The position numbers were made by a program, and so were the translations under genes. A stretch of 15,371 nucleotides of DNA from Kiloniellaceae bacterium (GTDB taxonomy: Bacteria > Pseudomonadota > Alphaproteobacteria > Kiloniellales > Kiloniellaceae): positions 1 to 15,371 of the forward strand of contig JANQKX010000635.1 in NCBI GenBank assembly GCA_028280915.1, given 5' to 3'. This document shows positions 6,076-12,047 of this stretch, in pieces; position 1 is the first letter of the stretch; each line of letters opens with the position of its first letter. Below the pieces are notes generated by a model. The model saw only the letters and a program-made list of their open reading frames with translations. It was not told the DNA's origin and did not search any database.

Positions 6076-6537
6076 ATGCGCTTGGTTTTGTATCAGCCCG
6101 ATATCCCGCAAAACTGCGGCGCGATGATGCGCCTGGCGGCTTGCATGGGGCTTCCCGTCGACATCATCGAGCCTTGCGGATTTGTGTTGGACGACAAGCG
6201 CCTGCGCCGGGCCGCCATGGATTACATGGATCATCTGGACCTCACGCGGCATAACTCCTGGAAAAGCTATTGCCAGGAAACGGCCCAATCGGCCGGACGC
6301 CTGGTCCTTTTGACCACTCACGGCGCCGATCTCTACCATCACTTCGAGTTTGCGAAGGATGACCGCCTCATGCTGGGGCGGGAATCGGCCGGCGTGCCCG
6401 AAGCGGTGCATCAAAGCGCCCATGCCCGCCTGCGCATCCCTCTCCACCCGGATCTGAGGTCCATCAACGTGGCGCAAGCCGCAGCCATGGTGGTGGGAGA
6501 GGCCCTGCGCCAAACCGATGGCTTTCCCGCGCCATAA
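6076..6537 (+). CDS. trmL: tRNA (cytidine/uridine-34-2'-O)-methyltransferase, TrmL type
   Basis: This SPOUT-class enzyme moves a methyl group from S-adenosylmethionine to the 2'-OH of the wobble nucleotide of certain leucine tRNAs. The 153-residue product is close to the 157 of E. coli TrmL and consists of the minimal catalytic domain. Motifs in order are LVLYQPDIPQNCGAMMRLAA (3-22), the substrate-side GFVLDDKRLRRAAMDYMDH, LGRESAGVPEAV (SPOUT motif 2), and RLRIPLHPDLRSINVAQAAA, forming the C-terminal trefoil knot. The LGRES and RSINVAQ forms differ from FGPET and RSMNLSN in E. coli but keep the fold's signature positions. The ATG at 6076 puts the first beta-strand directly at the N-terminus, as is usual. 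It is followed 35 bases later by hemF and is divergent from petABC. It could belong to another small SPOUT subgroup, but TrmL is most likely. Confidence 0.88.
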   Translation: MRLVLYQPDIPQNCGAMMRLAACMGLPVDIIEPCGFVLDDKRLRRAAMDYMDHLDLTRHNSWKSYCQETAQSAGRLVLLTTHGADLYHHFEFAKDDRLMLGRESAGVPEAVHQSAHARLRIPLHPDLRSINVAQAAAMVVGEALRQTDGFPAP

Positions 6538-6572
6538 AAGCTGACCGAACTCAAAAAAAGCGAGCCCTTGCC

Positions 6573-7451
6573 ATGACACAAACCAGCGACACACAAACGG
6601 TAGACCAACGCAAAGACGCGGCCCGCGCCTGGTTCGAGAGCCTCCGTGATCAAATCTGCGCCGCTTTCGAGGGGCTGGAGCAATCCCTTTCCGGGCCCAA
6701 CGCGACGCGTTTTTCCGACGTAGCGCCAGGTCAATTCGTCAGGACCCCTTGGGACCGGCCTGACGGCGGCGGCGGCGTGATGGCCATCATGAAGGGCCGC
6801 GTGTTTGAGAAGGTGGGTGTTAACGTTTCCACGGTTCACGGCCGCTTCGAGCCGGAATTCGCCAAACGCATCCCCGGCGCCGAGGAGGATCCGCGATTTT
6901 GGGCCAGCGGCATTTCGCTGGTGGCCCACATGCGCTCACCCCTGGTGCCCGCCGTGCACATGAACACCCGCCATATCGTGACCAGCAAGGCCTGGTTCGG
7001 CGGCGGCAGCGACCTGACGCCCATGTATCCCAACGACGACGATACCGCCGCCTTCCACGGCGCCTTGAAAGCGGCCTGCGACGCCCATGATCCAGAGTAT
7101 TATGAAAAATTCAAGAAGTGGTGCGACGATTACTTTTACCTGCCGCACCGCAAGGAACCCCGCGGCGTGGGCGGGATTTTTTACGACTACCTGGACAGTG
7201 GCGACTGGGAGGCCGACTTCGCCTTCACACAAGACGTGGGACGGGCCTTTTTGCAGGTCTATCCCGAGCTGGTGGGCAAACACTACGAAGAGCCCTGGAC
7301 TCCGGAGCAGCGGCAGCACCAGTTGGTCAAGCGGGGCCGCTACGCGGAGTTTAACCTCTTGTACGACCGGGGCACCCAGTTCGGCCTGAAGACCGGCGGC
7401 AACGTGGAAGCCATTTTGATGTCCCTGCCGCCCGAGGCGGCCTGGCCCTAA
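6573..7451 (+). CDS. hemF: Oxygen-dependent coproporphyrinogen III oxidase
   Basis: HemF uses molecular oxygen to decarboxylate two propionate side chains of coproporphyrinogen III, giving protoporphyrinogen IX for heme synthesis. The 292-residue product is complete. Conserved stretches are FVRTPWDRPDGGGGVMAIM (55-73), FEKVGVNVSTVHG (78-90), GISLVAHMRSP (113-123), VHMNTRH (128-134), and the family signature FKKWCDDYFYLPHRKEPRG (180-198) leading into GGIFYDYLD. The C-terminus TGGNVEAILMSLPP is also characteristic. The E. coli protein ends slightly later; this shorter end is common in alphaproteobacteria. No hydrophobic segment is present, so it is cytosolic or peripheral. It follows trmL by 35 bases and is probably cotranscribed. 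Its stop codon overlaps that of the convergent cca gene. Placement near petABC fits heme supply for cytochromes. Confidence 0.97.
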   Translation: MTQTSDTQTVDQRKDAARAWFESLRDQICAAFEGLEQSLSGPNATRFSDVAPGQFVRTPWDRPDGGGGVMAIMKGRVFEKVGVNVSTVHGRFEPEFAKRIPGAEEDPRFWASGISLVAHMRSPLVPAVHMNTRHIVTSKAWFGGGSDLTPMYPNDDDTAAFHGALKAACDAHDPEYYEKFKKWCDDYFYLPHRKEPRGVGGIFYDYLDSGDWEADFAFTQDVGRAFLQVYPELVGKHYEEPWTPEQRQHQLVKRGRYAEFNLLYDRGTQFGLKTGGNVEAILMSLPPEAAWP

Positions 7452-8674
7452 GAACCTCGATTTTGCGCCAGGAGCCGGTCCAACTGGGCCAGGCAGGCGT
7501 CCCGATCGGCGGTGAAACGGCCCGCCAGCCACCAATCCTCCAGCTCACGCAAAAGCGCGCCCACGCGCGGCCCCGGCGGGACGCCCCGCGCCATGACGTC
7601 ATCTCCCGTAACGGGCAAATCCTTGGGACGCCAGTTCCGGATCTGCGCCAAACCGGCTTCGATGGCCTTTTGGTGCGTTGTGGGTTCGGCCGTGTCCGCC
7701 CATTGCAGCAGCCAGCGGTCGCGGACGGGCGCCTCGCCCAGCCGGTAAAGGCTTTCCGTCAGATCCGCCGGCAGAGGCGCCTCCCCATGGGCCAGGTAGC
7801 GCAGGCGCGCCTTTTGCGCATTGCTGAGCTTGAGCTTCGCGCCGATGGCGGCGTAGTCCCGCGGCGGAAACAGGGCGGCCAAGCGCAGCAGGGCATCGCT
7901 ATCGACAGCCAGTTCCCGGTTCAGGGCCACCAAGCCCTGGATCCGTTGCATCGGCGCAAAAGGCGGCAAGACGGCCGTTAGGATCTGACGCCGCGCGATC
8001 AAGTCCAAGACCTGGATCGGGTCGGGCGCAGTCAGCAGGCGCAGCACCTCGTCCCGCACCCGCTCCATCGAGAGATGCACCAGCTCCGGCGCCAGGTCCG
8101 TGGCCGCCTGCAAGGCAGGGCCATCCATGGCGCCACGCCCGTAATAGGCATGGAAGCGGAAAAAGCGCAGCAGACGCAGGCGGTCCTCCCGGATGCGGGT
8201 GACCGGATCGCCCACAAAGCGTACCCGTCCCTTCCGCAGGTCGTCATGGCCGCCGAAATAGTCGAATAGGGTCCCGTCTGGGGCGCAGGACATGGCGTTG
8301 ATGGTCAAATCCCGCCGCGCCGCATCGGCCTGCCAGTCATCGGTAAAGGCCACCTGGGCGTGGCGACCGTCGCAGGCCACATCCTGGCGTAGGGTCGTCA
8401 CCTCAAAGGGCTCGCCCAAGGCGATCGCGGTGACGGTGCCGTGCGCCATCCCCGTGGGGACCGCCTTCAGCCCGGCGGCTTGCAGTTTTTCCATGACCTT
8501 TTCGGGCCGATCGGGGGTGGCGATGTCGATGTCCTTGACCGGCCGCTCCACCAGCCCATCGCGCACGCAGCCGCCGACGAAGCGCACCTGCGTGCCGTCC
8601 GCCTGCAAGGCGGCAAGCACGGCCAGGCTGGCGGGCCGGGTCATCCAGTCTTGCGGTTTCAGGGTCGGCGGCAT
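7448..8674 (-). CDS. cca: CCA tRNA nucleotidyltransferase / poly(A) polymerase family (class II)
   Basis: The likely role is adding or repairing the 3' CCA end of tRNAs. From the ATG at 8674 the protein has 408 residues. The nucleotidyltransferase head shows VRFVGGCVRDGLV (30-42), the metal-binding DIDIAT (D48, D50), and RRDLTINAM (120-128). The neck motif RIREDRLRLLRFFRFHA (160-176) selects ATP and CTP in class II enzymes. A helical RNA-binding tail follows; I see no HD phosphohydrolase domain of the E. coli type. A longer frame starts with GTG at 8704, but relatives usually begin just before the PQDWM-like motif, so I prefer 8674; neither start has a strong ribosome site. It lies about 33 bases after the Nudix gene. 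Poly(A) polymerase activity cannot be excluded because the two groups share these motifs. Confidence 0.9.
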   Translation of the reverse strand: MPPTLKPQDWMTRPASLAVLAALQADGTQVRFVGGCVRDGLVERPVKDIDIATPDRPEKVMEKLQAAGLKAVPTGMAHGTVTAIALGEPFEVTTLRQDVACDGRHAQVAFTDDWQADAARRDLTINAMSCAPDGTLFDYFGGHDDLRKGRVRFVGDPVTRIREDRLRLLRFFRFHAYYGRGAMDGPALQAATDLAPELVHLSMERVRDEVLRLLTAPDPIQVLDLIARRQILTAVLPPFAPMQRIQGLVALNRELAVDSDALLRLAALFPPRDYAAIGAKLKLSNAQKARLRYLAHGEAPLPADLTESLYRLGEAPVRDRWLLQWADTAEPTTHQKAIEAGLAQIRNWRPKDLPVTGDDVMARGVPPGPRVGALLRELEDWWLAGRFTADRDACLAQLDRLLAQNRGS

Positions 8675-8707
8675 GGCATTCTTAGGACAGTTTAGGCGGG
8701 CCACGGC

Positions 8708-9373
8708 CTAATCGGCGAGGACTTCGGCAAGGTTGTTCAACATGCCCGCGGTGGCGCCCCAAATAAAGTGACGGCCATAGGGATAAGCATAAAAATACCG
8801 CTCCTTGCCTTCGAAAACCCGGCTATGGCGCTCCCGACTGCCGGGCGCCAGGAACAAACTCAAGGGCACCTCGAGCACCTCGGCCACCTCGAAAGCATCC
8901 AGTTTCAGGTGGAAGGGCGGTCGCACCACGCCCACCAACGGCGTGATACGGAAGCCCGTGCGGGTCAAATAGGTATCCAAGCGGCCGACAAGGTTGATGT
9001 GCAGGCGGGAAAGGCCGATCTCTTCCTCCGTCTCCCGCAACGCTGCCGCCTCGGCGTCCCTGTCCTGGGGGTCGATGCGGCCGCCGGGAAAGGAAATTTG
9101 CCCCGGGTGGTGGTGCAGGTGATCGGTGCGCTTGGTCAAAAGAACGGTCAACTCCGGCTCGCGCAGCACCAAGGGCACCAAGACCGCGGCGCCGCGCAGC
9201 TTGCTGTCGGGATTGTAAAACTCCGGATTCAGGTCGTAGTCGCCGCGGGTTCCCTCGGGGCTTGGAACTTGTGCCTTCAGCTCCACGGGGCTTTTGGGCG
9301 AGGTGCGGGTGCCCGGCGCGCCGGCGTTTTGCAGCCGCTCGAGCACTTTATCCACGGTCAAGATCTCACCCAC
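8708..9373 (-). CDS. CoA pyrophosphatase-type Nudix hydrolase
   Basis: This family usually cleaves coenzyme A or its derivatives into 3',5'-ADP and 4'-phosphopantetheine. The 221-residue product carries the CoA-Nudix (UPF0035) motif LLTKRTDHLHHHPGQISFPG (79-98) running into the Nudix box, GGRIDPQDRDAEAAALRETE (97-116) and then EEIGL. The metal-binding glutamates of REXXEE are intact. A substrate-guiding N-terminal region of about 60 residues precedes the fold. The start is a GTG at 9373, supported by CGGGAG seven bases upstream. It lies 30 bases downstream of the DUF1285 gene and just upstream of cca, so the three genes are probably one transcript. The CoA-type assignment is based on motif; the true substrate in this organism is inferred. 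Confidence 0.9.
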   Translation of the reverse strand: MGEILTVDKVLERLQNAGAPGTRTSPKSPVELKAQVPSPEGTRGDYDLNPEFYNPDSKLRGAAVLVPLVLREPELTVLLTKRTDHLHHHPGQISFPGGRIDPQDRDAEAAALRETEEEIGLSRLHINLVGRLDTYLTRTGFRITPLVGVVRPPFHLKLDAFEVAEVLEVPLSLFLAPGSRERHSRVFEGKERYFYAYPYGRHFIWGATAGMLNNLAEVLAD

Positions 9374-9380
9374 ACCACTA

Positions 9381-9386
9381 CTCCCG
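9381..9386 (-). promoter_or_regulatory. Ribosome binding site for the GTG start of the Nudix gene
   Basis: On the minus strand CGGGAG lies seven bases before the GTG at 9373. It supports this non-ATG start. Confidence 0.6.
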
Positions 9387-9403
9387 TATCGGACGCGGCC
9401 CTT

Positions 9404-10024
9404 TTACGCCTTGGCCTCCAGGGGAAAAAACACGCCATTGCTCCACACGCCATAGCACCTTTTCTGCTCCGCGCCCCGGGACCCTTGCACCGGGGCTTCC
9501 ACCGCCAGGTCCGCCAACTGGTAGAAAGCCGCCCGGCTCACCAGGGCTTCCAAGCCGTCCCTGACCATAACATAAGGGCGCCCCTCGCCGGCCGCAGGCC
9601 CTTTTGCGACACGCAGGTCCGATGGCGATTTGAGCTCCCCCGCGTCGTCCAGATTGGTGCGATATCCGATGGCCTGGGGCGGCGTTCCCTCTACCGAAGG
9701 TTCCAAAGATCCCGGCTTCACGAAAATTTCAACCGCGATAAAAGGGGCGTCTTCCACCTTGACACGGGCCCGCTCCACCGGCGTTTGCAGCCAATAGCCA
9801 CCGTCATCATCCCGGCGCAGGATGGTGGAAAACAGCTTTACCAAGGCTTTGCGCTGAATCAGCGAGCCCCGATAGAACCATTCGCCGTCCTTGGCGATGA
9901 CAAAATCGAAATCGTTAACGGGCTTGAGGTCAATCTCATCGAGCGACTCGCCAAATCCCCCCGAAGTCTCTATCTTTTCAATAGAACTGTACGGAGTATG
10001 GGGTTTCGGCGACTTTTTTGTCAT
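9404..10024 (-). CDS. DUF1285 family protein
   Basis: This is a conserved proteobacterial protein of unknown function; no activity can be read from the sequence. The 206-residue product has the family core FDFVIAKDGEWFYRGSLIQR (39-58), then KALVKLFSTILRRDDDGGYW, then LQTPVERARVKVEDAPFIAV, and later RPYVMVRDGLEALVSRAAFY. There is no signal peptide or membrane helix, so it is cytoplasmic. The mixed beta pattern resembles a small two-domain alpha/beta protein. The ATG at 10024 follows AGAAGGG. It is the first gene of the minus-strand set DUF1285-Nudix-cca and diverges from moxR across 101 bases that contain an inverted repeat. The arrangement next to a CoA-Nudix gene and the moxR operon is, to my recollection, widespread in alphaproteobacteria. 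Confidence 0.88.
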   Translation of the reverse strand: MTKKSPKPHTPYSSIEKIETSGGFGESLDEIDLKPVNDFDFVIAKDGEWFYRGSLIQRKALVKLFSTILRRDDDGGYWLQTPVERARVKVEDAPFIAVEIFVKPGSLEPSVEGTPPQAIGYRTNLDDAGELKSPSDLRVAKGPAAGEGRPYVMVRDGLEALVSRAAFYQLADLAVEAPVQGSRGAEQKRCYGVWSNGVFFPLEAKA

Positions 10025-10044
10025 GACCTGCCCTTCTCAGCAGC

Positions 10045-10080
10045 TGGCAACGAAGTAATAGTGAACTCATAAAGTTGCCA
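10045..10080. promoter_or_regulatory. Inverted repeat in the divergent DUF1285 / moxR control region
   Basis: TGGCAAC at 10045-10051 and GTTGCCA at 10074-10080 are perfect seven-base inverted arms with 22 bases between them. The pair sits in the middle of the short divergent gap, where a dimeric regulator could control both directions. The outer bases double as -35-like TTGCCA (plus) and TTGGCA (minus). The -10 partners are weak on both strands (TATCCA at 10097-10102; TATTAC on the minus strand). Confidence 0.4.
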
Positions 10081-10125
10081 AATTTGAGGCGCTGACTATC
10101 CAGCACAAACGAAAGCGAGCTCCCC

Positions 10126-11154
10126 TTGACCACGACGGCGACCACAACAGCACCTTTCCCCTCAGAATCAACAAGCGCAAGCGATCTGGCAACGGAAATC
10201 GACTCCGTGGGGCTGCGTCTGCGCCAGGTCCGCGACAGCATCGGCCGGGTGATATTTGGGCAGCAGGAGGTGGTGGATCAGACCCTGATCGCGCTCTTGG
10301 CCGGGGGCCATGCCTTGCTGATCGGCGTGCCGGGCCTGGCCAAGACCCGTCTGGTGGAAACCCTGGCGGAAGTGTTTGGCCTGGAAGACCGGCGCGTGCA
10401 GTGTACACCCGACCTCATGCCGGCGGACATCCTGGGCTCTGAGGTCTTGGAAGAGAACGAGGCGGGCCAGCGCTCCTTTCGCTTTGTCCCCGGCCCGGTT
10501 TTTTGCCAGCTGTTGATGGCCGACGAGATCAACCGGGCCAGCCCGCGGACCCAGTCCGCCCTGTTGCAGGCCATGCAGGAACACCGGGTCACCGTGGCCG
10601 GACACAGCCACGACCTGCCCCGTCCCTTCCACGTGCTGGCGACGCAAAACCCCCTGGAGCAGGAGGGCACCTATCCCTTGCCGGAGGCCCAGCTGGACCG
10701 CTTTTTGCTGCAAATCGACGTGGGCTATCCGGATTTGCAGGCGGAACGGGACATGCTGATCGCCACCACGGGCACGGCCACCAACGAGGCCCTGCAGGTC
10801 ATGCAAGGGGAGGAGTTGATGGCGGCCCAGCGGCTGGTGCGGCGCATTCCCGTCGGCGAGACCGTGGTGGACGCCATTTTGGAGCTGGTGCGCAACGGCC
10901 GGCCGGACAGCAGCGAAATTCAGGAAATCCGCGACAGCGTCGCCTGGGGCCCGGGGCCCCGGGCCAGCCAGGCCCTGATGCTGGCGGTGCGGGCCCGGGC
11001 CTTGATCGACGGACGCCTGGCGCCCTCCATCGACGACGTGGTGACCCTGGCGGCGCCGGTCCTGCGGCATCGCATGAACCTGAACTTCGCCGCCCGGGCC
11101 GATGGCATCACCTTGGACAGCGCCATCGCTCACCTCACGAAACGCTTCGAGTAG
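10126..11154 (+). CDS. MoxR family AAA+ ATPase
   Basis: MoxR proteins are hexameric AAA+ ATPases that act as chaperones, usually together with vWA-domain partners encoded beside them. The 342-residue product shows Walker A in the MoxR form GVPGLAKT (67-74), Walker B LLMADEINR (129-137), sensor 1 LATQNPLEQEGTYPLPEAQL (171-190), and the arginine region DRF at 191-193. The C-terminal lid contains VAWGPGPRASQAL and the HRMNLNF end typical of the group. The start is a TTG at 10126; the frame is closed by a stop codon at 10093 with no other upstream start, and the first 20 residues are Thr/Ser-rich and probably disordered. The next gene begins three bases after its stop. It is the first gene of a tight operon and should supply the energy for the machine encoded downstream. 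Confidence 0.95.
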   Translation: MTTTATTTAPFPSESTSASDLATEIDSVGLRLRQVRDSIGRVIFGQQEVVDQTLIALLAGGHALLIGVPGLAKTRLVETLAEVFGLEDRRVQCTPDLMPADILGSEVLEENEAGQRSFRFVPGPVFCQLLMADEINRASPRTQSALLQAMQEHRVTVAGHSHDLPRPFHVLATQNPLEQEGTYPLPEAQLDRFLLQIDVGYPDLQAERDMLIATTGTATNEALQVMQGEELMAAQRLVRRIPVGETVVDAILELVRNGRPDSSEIQEIRDSVAWGPGPRASQALMLAVRARALIDGRLAPSIDDVVTLAAPVLRHRMNLNFAARADGITLDSAIAHLTKRFE

Positions 11155-11157
11155 CCC

Positions 11158-12042
11158 ATGGCCGGCGAGAGCGCCTTGTCCCTGCGCCAGCGTGCGGAAA
11201 AGCTTTCCGCGCGCCTGCCCCCCCTTCTGGTCGCCGCCCAGCGGGTGGCCTCCACGGTCGCGCAGGGCGTGCACGGCCGCCGGCGGGTGGGCCAGGGCGA
11301 GACCTTTTGGCAATTCAGGCCCTATGACATGGGCGATCAGCCGCAATCCATCGACTGGCGCCAAACCGCCAAGCGCGATCGGGTTTTTGTGCGCGAGATG
11401 GAATGGGAAGCGGCCCAGTCCACCTGGATCTGGCGGGACACCTCGCCCTCCATGTCGTGGCGCTCTAACCGTGATCATCCGGACAAACGGTCCCGCGCCG
11501 ATTTGCTGACCCTGGCGCTGGCGGATCTGTTGATCCGCGGCGGCGAGCACGTGGCCCTGTTGGGGACGGGCGACCGGCCCGCCAGCAGCCGGGCGGTGCT
11601 CTCCCGCCTGGCCCACGAAATCGAGGCCGCGGGCCATAGCGAGACCAGTTTGCCCCCGACCCTGCCCCTGCCCCGCCACGGCCAGGTGGTCTTCATGGGG
11701 GATTTCCTCGATCCCTTGGAAGAGATTGAGCAGGTGCTGCAAAGCTACGCGGGCAATGCCCTGCGCGGCCACGTGCTGCAGATCCTGGATCCCGCCGAGG
11801 AAGACCTGCCTTATCGCGGCCGGGTGCAATTCGAGGGTTTGGAAGGCGAGGCCCCTTGGCTCCTGGCCCGGGTGGAGAGCGTGCGCAGCGACTACACCCA
11901 TCGGGTTTTGCACCAGCGGGCGGGCCTGCAGGCCATGACCCGGCGCATGGGCTGGGGCTACAGCTACCACCGCTGCGACCATCCGGCGCAAACGGCGCTG
12001 CTGGCCCTGTTCACCGCCCTTAGCCACAGCACGGCTTGGTAA
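11158..12042 (+). CDS. DUF58 domain protein (vWA-like MoxR partner)
   Basis: DUF58 proteins are usual companions of MoxR ATPases and have a vWA-like fold. The 294-residue product carries the hallmark GRRRVGQGETFWQFRPYDMG (40-59), then DQPQSIDWRQTAKRDRVFVR (60-79), and EMEWEAAQSTWIWRDTSPSM (80-99). Within the last stretch the metal-site pattern D-x-S-x-S (D94, S96, S98) is intact. The second half alternates strands and helices (GEHVALLGT, GQVVFMGDFLDP, LRGHVLQILDPAEEDLPY) as a vWA fold should. No membrane helix is evident, so unlike many DUF58 proteins with N-terminal anchors it is likely cytoplasmic. It starts three bases after the moxR stop; its own stop is at 12040-12042, five bases before the next ATG. 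Confidence 0.93.
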   Translation: MAGESALSLRQRAEKLSARLPPLLVAAQRVASTVAQGVHGRRRVGQGETFWQFRPYDMGDQPQSIDWRQTAKRDRVFVREMEWEAAQSTWIWRDTSPSMSWRSNRDHPDKRSRADLLTLALADLLIRGGEHVALLGTGDRPASSRAVLSRLAHEIEAAGHSETSLPPTLPLPRHGQVVFMGDFLDPLEEIEQVLQSYAGNALRGHVLQILDPAEEDLPYRGRVQFEGLEGEAPWLLARVESVRSDYTHRVLHQRAGLQAMTRRMGWGYSYHRCDHPAQTALLALFTALSHSTAW

Positions 12043-12047
12043 GCGCC

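Noticed and set aside
5862..6254. Plus-strand open frame of 130 codons across the petA-trmL gap
   Set aside because: It overlaps the well-supported trmL start out of frame, its sequence looks like translated non-coding DNA with no family pattern, and it has no good ribosome site.
10168..12027. Very long minus-strand frame opposite moxR and DUF58 (619 codons)
   Set aside because: It mirrors two well-recognised genes, has a biased H, G, Q and R-rich composition and no domain.
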